From assembly GCF_014633365.1 (NCBI RefSeq), contig NC_068349.1, positions 14,894,753 through 14,958,752 of the forward strand: a stretch of 64,000 nt of DNA. The letters are read 5' to 3'. Every line of letters begins with the position of its first letter. The stretch's first letter is position 1. Shown here one piece after another: positions 47,820 to 59,238 of the stretch. Both the position numbers and the translations under genes were made by a program. This stretch comes from Diospyros lotus. Taxonomy: Eukaryota > Streptophyta > Magnoliopsida > Ericales > Ebenaceae. The notes below the pieces were generated by a model that did no database searches, was not told the DNA's origin, and was given only the letters and a program-made list of their open reading frames with translations.

Positions 47820-50800
47820 ATGAACTCTACCCGATTTGAGATCGGTATATTTGATGGAAGAGGAGACTTTGGAAGCTGGAAGAAAAAGATGAGAGTATTA
47901 CTCTCACATCATAAAGTGCTTATAGCACTTGAGACAGACGATCGCAAATGGTCAGTAGACCAGCTTGCAAGAACAGAGGAAATCAGGGAGGAAGCTTTTA
48001 ATTTGATCTTCCTCCATCTTGGTGACAGTGTGATCCGCAAAGTGGATGGTATGACTACTCCCTTAGAGCTATGGAATAAATTAGATGCTTTATTTTCTGC
48101 CATTACTGCACCAAACTTAGTATATCTGAAAGGCATGTTATTTAATTATAAAATGAGTACATCTAAGACAATGGATGAGAATATAGATGAATTCACTAAA
48201 CTTGCATTGCTACTTAGGGGTACTGATCAAGCTTTAGGAGACTCGAGTGAAGCTATGATTTTATTAAATGCATTGCCTGATGATTATGATGTTGTTAAAC
48301 ATGCATTAAGATATACTGGCATAGTACCTACATTAGACCTTGTTATTTCAGGCATTAAGGCTAGAGAACTAGAATTGGGAACATCTAAGAAATCTGGAAA
48401 TAACCTATTTGTAAAGAGTAAGAATGAGAAAAAACACTTTGCAAATAATAATGATCAAACCATTGGGTCAGGGCAAAAGGGTAAGAAGAAAGATAAAAAG
48501 GGTAAGCAGAAATGGAAATGCTATCACTGTGGGAAAGAAGGACACATCAAAAAATACTGTTATGACTTTATTAAGAAACAAAAGCAAGGGGGAAACATAA
48601 ATGCTAATCCAAATAATTCAAATTGCTTAGCTGAGGTACTTACTGTTTCAAATGTTTCTATTGACAATGAATGGATCATGGATTCCGGTTGTTCTTTTCA
48701 TATGTGCCCTAACATTGATTGGTTTCACAAATTTGATAAAAGAGAATCAGGAACAGTGTTTATGGGTAATAACCAATCTTGTAGGATTAAAGGTATAGGA
48801 AACATATCTCTCAGATTGCATGACAACAAAATTAGAACATTAACTGATGTAAGATATATTCCTGATCTAAAAAGGAATCTAATATCTCTTGGCACATTAG
48901 ATGAACTAGGGTTCTCCTATAAGGCAGAAAATGGATCCATGCATGTGTTTAAGGGAGATAATCTAATTCTAACTGGAGTTAAGAAAAATGGATTATATGT
49001 GTTGGATGGCTATTATTTTCCTTCTGATATTATTAATTCTGCATGCATAGTAAAATCTGATAAGACAGAATTATGGCACTTGAGACTTGGCCATATGAGC
49101 CTAAAAGGTCTTAAGGCTCTGTCCAACCAAGGCTACCTTGGTTCAGTGCCAGTGGGGTCCCTCGACTTTTGTGAGCCATGTGTCCTAGGCAAGCAACACA
49201 GGCTGGGATTCCATAAGGGAACCCACCTGGCGAAGGTATGCCTAGAGTACATACATGCTGACTTATGGGGGCCTTCTCAGGTCCCTACTCATGGTGGTAA
49301 CAGATACTTTCTCTCTATTATTGATGATTTCACTAGGAAGGTTTGGGTTTATCTTTTAAAATCTAAAGACCAGACCCTAGAGAAGTTTAAGACTTGGAAG
49401 AACTTAATTGAAAATCAAATAGATAGAAAGATTAAAACCTTAAGAACAGACAATGGTCTAGAATTCTGTAACAAAGAGTTTGATGAATTCTGTAATACCC
49501 AAGGTATTCTTAGGCATAGGACTGTGAGGTATACACCCCAACAAAATGGGGTAGCTGAGAGGATGAATCGAACTCTTCTTGAAAAAGTTAGATGCCTCTT
49601 GTTCACCTCTAATATGCCAAAGTCTTTTTGGGGGGAGGCCTTGTCTACAGCAGCCTATTTGGTAAATAGAAGCCCTTCCACTGCCTTAAATCTAAAATGC
49701 CCTGAAGAAAAATGGACCAGTAGAAAAATAAATTTAGATTACCTAAGGGTGTTTGGTTGTGAAGCATATGCTCACAAATCAGATGGTAAGTTAGATGCTA
49801 GGTCCATTAAGTGTGTGTTTATTGGTTACCAAGAGGGGACCAAAGGCTTTAGATTGTGGGAAAGACAATCTGGTGGGATAAAAATTATTATTAGCAGAGA
49901 TGTCATTTTTAATGAAGCCATTTTCCCTTGTAAAATCATAACTCCTGAAGAAACTAATAATAATAAAAGTAACCCAGATGATTTCATTATTCTAGGAGGG
50001 TTTCAAATTGAGGTGGAGCAAGCAGAAGGTCCTCTTCCAGCTGCTCCAACAGAATCCAACCTAGAAGATGTCCCAAACCCTTATGAAAACCAAACCTCTG
50101 ATCATGATGATGATCAAGAGGAACAAGAAAGAGAATCTGAGATTGAGGTGGAGCATTTGAGCCCCACCCAAGATCTCAGTGATTATCACCTAGCCCGAGA
50201 TAGAAGCAGGAGGGTTTCTAGACCCCCTGCCAGGTATGCCTATTCGGATCTAGTGTTTTGTGCCCTTGTGGCAGGTCTGGAATTAAGGAGCAGTGAGCCT
50301 TCTACTTATGAGGAGGCTGTCAGCTCTAAGGAAAGTGTTAAGTGGCAGCAGGCCATGGATGAGGAAATGGCCTCACTTAAAATTAATGGCACCTGGGAGT
50401 TGATGCCTAGACCTCAAAAACAGAAGTTAATCCAGTGTAAATGGTTGTATAAGTTGAAGGAAGGCATAACTCTTACTGACCCTATTAGGTATAAAGCAAG
50501 ATTAGTGGCAAAGGGGTTTACTCAGAGAGAAGGAATAGACTACACTGAAATTTTCTCCCCTGTAGTAAAGTTCAAAACCATTCGCATGATGCTGTCTGTG
50601 GTTGTTCAATTTGATCTTGAATTAGAACAATTAGATGTTAAAACAGCTTTTTTACATGGAGATTTAGAGGAGAAAATTTACATGATACAACCTGCTGGAT
50701 ATATTGACTCAAACAAACCTGAGCATGTCTGTTTACTAAAGAAATCTCTTTATGGCTTAAAACAATCCCCAAGACAATGGTATAAAAAGTTTGATAATTT

Positions 50801-51857
50801 TGTCTTAGGAATTGGGTTTGTAAGGAGTAAATATGATAACTGTTTCTATTTTATTCTCTCAAATGATCCCATTTATCTATTGTTATATGTTGATGACATT
50901 CTGTTAATTAGCAAGTCTAAGTCAAAGATAAATGAATTAAAATAGATGCTCAACACAAGTTTTGACATGAAAGACCTAGGTTCAGCTAAGAAAATCCTAG
51001 GAATGACAATAGAAAGGGATAGGAAAAATTTCACCTTAAAGGTTCATCAAAATGACTACTTGATGAAATCTGTGAAAAGGTTTGGCATGCAAAATTGCAA
51101 GCCAGTGAGTGTCCCATTAGCTGGACATTTTGTCTTAACTAAATCTCAATGCCCTTCGTCCAACTCTGAAATCATTAAAATGGAAAGTGTACCATATGCT
51201 AATGCTATTGGAACCATCATGTATGCTATGATTAGCACAAGACCTGATTTAGCCTATGCCATTTCAACCCTCAGCAGATTCATGTCCAACCCAGGTAAAC
51301 CTCACTGGGATGCTCTTAAATATTTATTGAGATATATACATGGATCAGTTAATGTTGGATTAAGTTACAAGAAAAGATTTAATTCTCTTGATCTTGTTGG
51401 GTATGTAGATTCTGACTTTGCAGGGGATAGAGACTCTCGTAAGTCCACTACTGCCTTATATTTCACCTTAGGTGGAAATTGCATCAGTTGGAAATCACAG
51501 CTGCAGCCTCTGGTTGCTCTGTCTTCCACTGAGGCTGAATATGTAGCAGTAACTGATGCTGTCAAAGAGGCAGTGTGGCTTCAAGGTATCCTCCAGGAAA
51601 TCCAACTGCTCCAAGGTAAGGCTGTGGTATACTCAGACAGTCAAAGTGCGATTCACTTGACCAAAAATCCAGTCTATCATGAACGCACCAAGCACGTGGA
51701 TGTCAGGTATCATTATATTAGAGATTTGGTTGCTAATGGCACTATATCTATACTTAAAGTGCCTACAGAAAATAACCCTGCTGATATGGGTACAAAGTTG
51801 CTAAATGCAACAAAGTTCAAGCATTGCTTGGACCTGTTGCATGTGGGTGTTGGTTGA
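47820..51857 (+). pseudogene. Copia gag-pol polyprotein with one in-frame stop
   Basis: A 1345-codon frame. Gag covers roughly residues 1-250, with zinc knuckle CYHCGKEGHIKKYC at 234-247. The protease DSG is at 288-290. The integrase core has HADLWGPS (Asp481) and TDNGLEF (Asp544). RT has LDVKTAFLHGDLEE near 939 and the catalytic YVDD at 1023-1026. A TAG at 50943-50945 (codon 1042) then ends the first frame. The same frame reopens directly with MLNTSFDMKDLG and runs 303 codons through the rest of RT and RNase H (SSTEAEYVAV, DSQSAIHLTK, HVDVRYHYIRD) to a stop at 51855-51857. The stop context AAA-TAG-ATG lacks a well-known readthrough motif, so I take it as a mutation. Confidence 0.95.
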
Positions 51858-51958
51858 TCTTATCAACCAGAGCCATGAAAGAGAGAATTGTAGCATGCTG
51901 CATTTTTTGTTATGATGTTTGGATTTCACTTTTCTGTTTGGTGCTTCAAGGTGGAGAT

Positions 51959-52788
51959 TGTTAATTGTGAAGCTCCAAACGGTGTCGTCTCTCTTTGCTG
52001 ACTGGATGGCCACGTGCAGCAACCGCGTGCTGCCATTTGGCAGCCGCTGGATGGCTGCACGTGGCAACCATCAGCTGACCCTCAGCTGGCGCCTGATCAT
52101 GCTCCCTCATCCTTTGCCCGATCATCTCCTGCTCTCCTGCTCCTCTGCCGTTTTCTGTTGGGATTCTAATCGTGCTTGCACGATTTGATCTGGTCCATTA
52201 ATCCTCACCTTTTTTGAGGCGCAATCTCAGCCGCTCTTGATTGCTTTTAATCGCTGCCTCGAGATGTGATCTGGGAGAGAGGCAAAAAGAAAAGTCGGAA
52301 GGATAATCAGAAAGGTTTTCTCTATCGGGTTGATTTCTTGCGGGCTGGTTCTTGCTGGTTGAAGGCTCTCGCCTTCTGGATAGGGTTCTTTCTGGTTTGT
52401 TCCCGAATTCTATTTTTCCTGTACATGTCTGTATAGTTTTAGTGGTTCGATAGGTTTGCCTTTAATCTGTATTAAGTGATTGATCGGCAGTTTTGTGTTC
52501 TCGAACCATTGATTGTTTGAGGGGTTTTTTTGATTGAGGGCTTATGAGAGTGTAATCCGATTTTTCATCTCATAGTGCAGTGAGCTCTTCTCTCTCGAGC
52601 TCAACGTGGATGTAGCCTCGTTTTGAGGTGAACCACGGTAAAAACTCTTGTGTCTCTGTTCTTATATTTTTTGTTTCTCTGCGTTTGTAATTTCTGATCC
52701 CAGCACTGTGAATGTTTGTTTCATTTAGACCATCAAATATTTTGTGATTGCTTAAGAAAAACCCTAAGTTTTCTGCCCAGTCTCAACA
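51959..52788 (+). repeat. 3' LTR of the young copia element (830 bp)
   Basis: Same as the 5' LTR but with an extra 45 bp at 52010-52054, bounded by direct repeats CTGGATGG. Ends CAGTCTCAACA. Confidence 0.96.
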
Positions 52789-53785
52789 CTTCTCTAACGT
52801 TTATGTTTGCTTTTTATTATTTAATTTCCAACCGCATGCTTTGATGTGCCATTTCTTCTTACAATAATTGCATGTCAAATTTCGATGTCTAGACTTCAAT
52901 TTGCTTTTCCATTTGCTATTGTTTGACCAATTTTCTATATATACTTCCTCCTCTAACAACTAAACCTTTAGGACGATTTGTATTATTGGTGTCAATGAAC
53001 TCTTTATGAATCAAATTTTTCAAAAACCAAACAACCTTAACATCTACAAGGGGTTAGAGTTGTCCTACCATACAAAATGGTTTCCCTGAAATTTTTATAG
53101 GCTAAACGCAAAGAACATAATAATAGCACAGCTCTATCTTCTCATCCAAATTAACATCAACATTCTCACGATCATCATCAAAGTATTAAAACCATCAATA
53201 TAATTTTTAAAAGATATACCTTTTGTCATTTGAAAAGTGAACAAACAAACCTTAACATGCAACTTTTTGGTTAAGGAACTTTTTCATGTATAGTTCCTCC
53301 AATTTTATTCAAATATCTGCAGCAGTCTTCTCATTAAAATTTTTCTCAAAACTTCATTTGACAAACATAATCTAGTTGTGACTAATGGTCCTTTCATCTA
53401 GATTTACAAACTACTTTGCTACTAAAATAGCCTTTTTAAGTCAATTTTGAACCAGAATGAGGTTCATCTTAATTTTTCATATTACAAAATTGACTGATCA
53501 ATCAAATTTTTGAATATCGAATCACGTGATTGTCATAAATATCATTTTTGTGATAATAATAAGCTTCAAACATACAGAAAAACGGATAAACCAAATAAAT
53601 GAATTGTTGCCACGAAATTGGATTAAATAAAAATAAATAAATAATAAACCCAAATAATAATCTAACCAATTGGCGAGAGTGACAATCAAAATTGGTTTCA
53701 CACAAAGTTAAAAGAAGTATATATAACTCAAACTCAATTTCTGAAAATTCTAAAAGAAGTATCACTAACTAGCTAGGCTCTCAAT
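52789..53785 (-). pseudogene. Gag remnant of the old copia element
   Basis: The minus strand reads LTCNYCKKKWHIKACGW around 52833-52890, a gag zinc knuckle with CX2CX4HX4C spacing. The rest is broken by stops. The degenerate primer site follows near 53775. Confidence 0.75.
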
Positions 53786-54336
53786 ACAAAGATATCTAAA
53801 ACTTGAATCAAATTAAGGTAAGGACCAAAGGAGAGAGAGAGAGAGCGCTTAACAAAATTGGTATGTATGGGATGTGGGTCCCTCCGATTAATAATTGGTG
53901 ATTTTTTGTTTGAAGAAATCCTAAGCTTGTTGCTCAATGTGATGGAGGAACAATTAAAAGCATCGCAAGTCAGCGTGCAGGGTATGGCAATTTGGACACA
54001 ACATTGAGATCGATGGTGCTTCTCTGGAAAAAGATTTTGTCTGCAACGAAAGATCTCTTATCGGTGGGCTCTCAGATGCCTATGCACCATCACATCAACT
54101 CAGAGAGACACGGATTTACGTGGTTTTCAGTGTTTCTGTTTGGACAAAAAAAGATAGAAATTTCATATGTAAATGAAGAGAGATACAAAAGCGATTGAAT
54201 TCTCGCTTTCAATCCAAAATTTGATAAAAATTTCATTATGTGAATGACGAGAGATACGCAAGAGATATAACTCTCGCTCTCAACAATTTTAATATACCCA
54301 ATCTCATGTAAGTCTAAAATATGTAAATTGCGACCA

Positions 54337-54560
54337 CCACGAAGTAGCTCAGCGGTGGAAGAGGGAACGGGTGATAAGGACATCATAAGTTCGAGTGGTA
54401 GGAGGAACAGTTTGGATACAAGTGATATAATTTTTGCTAGATTGTGTCTCGTTAGAGTCAATAATAACTCTGCTGACTGAGATCAAATCTGAATTTCCGA
54501 ATTTATTTGTCTGTAATTCTTGAGGCGGGCCCTACAACTATGGCTATGCATGTCTAGGAT
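54337..54560 (+). repeat. Probable tRNA-derived SINE
   Basis: Contains a pol III A-box-like TAGCTCAGCGGTGG at about 54346 and a B-box-like AAGTTCGAGTGG about 40 bp later, then a non-coding tail. The 3' end and target duplication are not clear. Confidence 0.5.
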
Positions 54561-55536
54561 GCTAGATTATTCAAAATACTTATTGGCCTCCATTCACTGA
54601 GTTCATGCCCATCAACCTAAGAAAATTGAGGTTGATGATCCTAAGTTGGGAATAATTAAGGAGATGGGTTCATTGTTGAAATTGGGAAGTTACACAAAGA
54701 ATATTTTTTCCTTATTTTTTAGTGTTTGATTTGCATGATAAAATAATTTTAAAAAATTAACTAAATATATATATATATATATGAATTATGAATATATATG
54801 TGCATAAATGTATATACAAATGTATACGTGTGTCCAAATACATAAGATATACACATAATTAAAGATATATATATTTGTATATAGGAGCGGATCTAAAAAT
54901 CTATGTAGGGGAGGTTAAATTTTTTTTTTTAAGGTATAAAATTACACATCACAAATTTTGGGATAGGTTAAATTTTTTTTTTGACTGAATTATTAATAAA
55001 ATTTATTATTTTTTTATATTAAAAAATTATTTTTAATTGTAAACTACCTTGAGTTAAAGGCTAGGGCAACTCATGCATGGATCCGCCTCTGTTTGTACAC
55101 TTGTGTCTATATAAAAGATTATTTAGAATGAATTACAATTAAGGATGAACAAAAAAAATAAATCAAAGCCATCGAGAAAATCAAAGCGATAAAAATTGTT
55201 AAATCATAAAATGATCAGTTAGTTATGATTTGACAATTTTACAAATGATTTAAAGTAATTTGGTTTGAATTATAAGTTCCAATAAATTGCTAAATTGTCA
55301 CCCCAAATTCCAAACTAAACCAAGTTTTTTATGGTTTGAATTTTTTAATTAATCATAAAATTATAAATTTTAATTGATTGTCGAGTAAATAACAAATTGA
55401 CAATTCTTAGTTTAATGATTTTATTAGTTATTATTAGAATGCCTCATCATTTCTTATTAGTTAAAACTGTTTATAAATATAATTTGAGTAATTTTAAAGA
55501 CATCATAATTTAATTATAGTTTGAAAAATAAATAAA
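54561..55536. other. AT-rich intergenic DNA, no gene seen
   Basis: TA runs near 54766-54781 and AT-rich repeats. A short segment, GGAGCGGATCTAAAAATC at 54883, and GGATCCGCCTC near 55079 are roughly complementary and may be ends of another small decayed element. Confidence 0.4.
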
Positions 55537-56190
55537 GCGAAATTCTATTTGCAACCATAAATTTTGTTCTTTGCAACCACTATAGGTAAAATATTAAATT
55601 TTACTATTCGCAACCACATTTATTACTTTATCCAACAATTTATATATCAAATATACCATCCAAACAACCATTCCTCAAAAAATACACCACACGCGCATTC
55701 AAGCTGTTCTTCTTCGCATCAAACCCTAGTCTTCTTCCTGTTCTCCTTCTTTGCACATTAAACCCTATTCTTCTTCTTCAAACCACTCTCGTAGACCATC
55801 GCTGACCTCTCGCCGTCACCCACTTTGCTTACCTCGCCCACTTTCTTCGTTGGAGTTCCCCGAAATCGTAGAAAATGCCCCCTGGTTAGGAGTTCCCGAA
55901 CCATGAGAATTGGGCTAAGCAATGTTTGGTGTTGAATAATAGTGTGGTTGCGTAATACTCGATGTTGAATAATAGTGATTGCACAATATTCAGTTGTGGG
56001 CGAGTAAAGTAGCTATAACGATAATGATCGAAAAAATGAGTGCACGCGTTTAAAGAGTAATGATGGATGGTTGAGGGTTAAATATTTAAATGAAGAATAA
56101 ATATAAATTTTTAATTTAAAATATTTTAAAAATATTAAAAATAGGTTACGGAGAGAAAAAAAATGATTACAAATTGAATTTTTCATAAAT
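55537..56190. mobile_element. Possible MITE or small MULE-like element
   Basis: Left GAAATTCTATTTGCAACC and right (reverse complement) GAAAAATTCAATTTGTAATC are imperfect inverted ends. The middle (about 55690-55880) is a CT-rich, less AT-rich segment that could be captured genic leader DNA. No target duplication found. Confidence 0.4.
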
Positions 56191-56404
56191 AAACCGTTAA
56201 TATCAACTTAATTTAAAAAATACATTTTAAAAGGCTTAGCCCTAATCACAATGAGGTTTGTACGGCCTTGCAATCTATTCTACCGGTAATTTCGGTGAGT
56301 TGATTGAGGCGGAAGCGGACAATTTATTAAGTACGTACTTGGCTCTACTTTAAATCTACAGCTGGCTTGGCTGCACTTGGCAATGGTAGACGGTGACTTG
56401 CACC

Positions 56405-56710
56405 TTTTTTTATTTTAAATATTTAAATTTTTTTGTCATTCTAATTATTATAAATAATGTAATCTCGAGTTAATTAATTTTTTTATTATTGTAATTATAT
56501 CTCAAAATTATATAATTTTAAATTAATTTTATATCTTGATAAATTTATTAAAAATAATAAATTTAAGAGCATAATTGAAACAATAAAAAAATTAAGAGTG
56601 TAATTAATTTGAAATTGTAAGTTTAAGAATGTATTTGAAATAATAAAAAAATTAAATATTTAAATAAACAAAAATACAAATTTAAAAGTTAAAATATGTA
56701 TTTTGATATA
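56405..56710. mobile_element. AT-rich palindromic element, copy 1
   Basis: Arms TTTAAATATTTAAATTTTTT... and its imperfect reverse complement near 56640-56680. Internal words GTAATTAATTTGAAATTGTA and GAAATAATAAAAAAATT resemble copy 2 at 57270. Boundaries are approximate. Confidence 0.38.
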
Positions 56711-57269
56711 TTTATTTATTTTGTTATTGACTTTATTTAATTTGTGTTTAACCTATTTTGTGATTCAATTGATTGTATGCCCTTTTGAGTAACTGATTGA
56801 CAATTATAATGTATCTCGTCCTCCTGTAAAAACCCCCCCAAAAAAAACATTGATAAGACTATTTGAATTTTGAATTTAAAAGACCATTTTAATGCATCAA
56901 GTAAAATGACAAATTGTCATTATTTGGGCACTGTATATTCAAATATCTTATCATTATTCATAGCAAAATATTATGCTAAGATGTATTTATTATCAAATGA
57001 AGAAACAAATGGTCTCATGAAATCTGTATTCTAAATATCAAAAAGTTTAATTTCAAGTATTATGTTCGGTAGCATCTCATGTCTACTAGATATGTTACAT
57101 ATTCTTTGATATTTATCACAATTTTTAACAATGTTAAATATATTCTTAAAAAAATAGGCCAATAAAAAGTTGACTGCAAGACTTTTGCAGTAGTTTTATT
57201 CCCTAAAAGTGACCTCTATAATCAGAGGGATAACAATATATCAAAGTATTATTATGGCATTGTAAATTC

Positions 57270-57512
57270 AAACATATTTTTTTATTTATACATTCAAATT
57301 TTTTGTTATTTCAAAAACACTCATAAACTATATAATTTTGAATTAATTACACCTCTAAACTCTCTCTTTTTTTGTTTAAATTATACCCCTTAATTATACA
57401 ACTTTGATTTAATTACATAATAAATTTAATGGTGTAATTGAAATAATAAAAAGTTTGAGTGTTTAAATGAAAAACTCGTGCAAGTATAGGGATTAAAATA
57501 TATATTTTATCA
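57270..57512. mobile_element. AT-rich palindromic element, copy 2
   Basis: CATTCAAATTTTTTGTTATTTC at the left is matched by GAAATAATAAAAAGTTTGAGTG at the right in inverted sense, with related words in 56405-56710. Boundaries are approximate. Confidence 0.4.
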
Positions 57513-58720
57513 AATATTGTGATACTCCTTATATTTTATATTTATATCTTATATAATGAGAATGAGTGTTTTGTATTATATAAATAAAATATCTCCTAGT
57601 ACTTTCAAGTAACCCTTTAATAATATTTTTGGTAAATTTTACTCACCATCTTTAAAGTTTAGTGAAAATGCACAAACACCATATGTTTTTCAAAATGGCA
57701 TAGATTTATAGTTAACTCAATATAAAAATGGATCATTTTATCTTTATATTTAAACAATTTATTCTTTTTTTCTCTCTCTTATTTCTCGCACATCGCTCTC
57801 TCACTCATGTCCTATTATAGCAACTCTTTATTTCCCCTTTCTCTGACAACTGTCCAAAATTTCTTCCTACCTCACTTGATTTTGTAGATAAATTGAATTG
57901 CAAAATTGAACTAGCAAGGTTGGATGATTTGACTTCCTTATAGATGAAAAATGTTATTAATATATCTTTGTGTGCACCTTGAACTATATAAAGGTGTGTC
58001 AATAATAAAAAAATTCCTTATGAGACGCATAAAGACGCGTGAGGTGTATGTGAGACGCATGATATTTTGGTCATAATATCCCTTATATAACTCAAGATGT
58101 ACAAAATGATTATACATCTAGCATAATTCTTATAAAATTAATCTCCACCAGATTTGACGGTTCAATTTTGCAAAGAAATCAAATACTCAAACCCCATGCT
58201 TTGATGTCTACGCAAATCCTAAATTGAACGTCGACAATGTGTTTGATTTCTTTAAAATGGGTGGCCTTATTATTGATTTGTGGGTTGGTACTGGTGGAGA
58301 TGGCATTCGATTACTGTTTCAATGGTAAGTTTTTCTCCCTTTCCCTAGCAATTTCACAATTGATGGGATTTTATGAAAAATTACGTCACTCAGTGCAAAA
58401 TTGTAGGTCTTTCTCTGGAGGAAGAAATCCAATTGGCATGGGTTCTTCTAGATAACCCATTATTTGACCATATATATGTTTTTTAATTCTTTTTGTATAA
58501 TTAGAATGGATATATTTCTGGAGGGATATTTTGAAAATTTTAATAAAAATAACAATAGTTATTTAACATTAAGGGGTTTAGTGATACATAGTTTTGAAAG
58601 TCAAGTGATACGCATGTTATTTCTAAAACATATGGGCCATCTGTGCATTTTCACTGAAACTCAAAAAATAATATATAAAATTCATCCTACATTATTCTTA
58701 TCAATAAGACCGAGTACATT
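57513..58720. other. Intergenic DNA, no gene seen
   Basis: Contains chance ORFs at 57805-58002, 58237-58455 and 58464-58751 with no recognisable domain. Short repeats of GAGACGCAT occur near 58020-58060. Confidence 0.45.
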
Positions 58721-59238
58721 AGGCTGCGTTCTTTTATTTTTTAATTTTTAGTTTTGAGTTTTAATTTTTTTTTAATTTTTTATTTTGATAATCTATTTAT
58801 AAAAAATTAAAAATGCATTTTTTTTGTCATTTTAAAAAATTATTTTTCAAACAAAAAATTCGAAACTACATTCTCTTTAAAATTTTGAAAATAATTTTTT
58901 AATGATATTTTATTCAATAAATTTGATTATTTAGTAAATTATAAATATTTAATATTAATATATTATTAAAAAATATATACATTTTAAAGTTAATGAATTT
59001 TATAATATTTTTTCTCATTACAATAATAAATATATAAATAAATAAATAAATGTATTTTGAGTTTAGAATTTGTTTTAGATAAAAACACTCAAAACAACTT
59101 TTTGTTGTTTTGAGTTTTCGTTATAATTTTTTTTATTTTTAAAAATAAAATTTTAAAAATAATAAAGAAAACGTGTTTTATTATTTTAAAAAATTAAAAA
59201 TTAAAAATAACTTAAAAATAATAAAAAGAACGCAACCT
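58721..59238. mobile_element. AT-rich MITE with AGG(C/T)TGCGTTCTTTT ends
   Basis: Left end AGGCTGCGTTCTTTTATT, right end (reverse complement) AGGTTGCGTTCTTTTTATT. The interior is almost only A and T, with paired TTTTGAGTTTT motifs. About 518 bp, non-coding. A decayed relative lies at 9366-9691. Confidence 0.72.

Larger units (their letters stand above)
46867..52788 (+). mobile_element. Young Ty1/copia retrotransposon, nearly intact (5922 bp)
   Basis: Complete structure: 5' LTR 46867-47651, primer site TGGTATCAGAGCC at 47653-47665 (initiator Met-tRNA), one gag-pol frame from 47820 to 51857, polypurine tract GGTGGAGAT at 51950-51958, and 3' LTR 51959-52788. A perfect 5-bp duplication CTTCT flanks it (46862-46866 and 52789-52793). 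By eye the LTRs match except for a 45-bp length difference and the last bases, so the insertion is recent. The only lesion I see in the coding frame is one stop. Confidence 0.97.
43113..54310 (-). mobile_element. Old decayed Ty1/copia element hosting a younger copia insertion
   Basis: A minus-strand element. Its 3' LTR begins near TGTTGGGAAAAATT at 43113 and runs to about 43490. The 5' LTR lies at about 53790-54310 and shares GATAAAAATTTCATTNTGTGAATGA. A degenerate primer site is seen as GGCTCTCAATACA (plus strand) near 53775, resembling the complement of a Met-tRNA site. Pol and gag pieces occur in the right order at 43560-46866 and 52789-53780. All frames are broken. The right LTR edge is approximate. 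Confidence 0.82.

Noticed and set aside
50943..50945. Programmed readthrough between two copia ORFs
   Set aside because: Copia elements normally use one frame, the stop lies inside the RT region, and the context AAA-TAG-ATG shows no known readthrough signal; a chance nonsense mutation is simpler.
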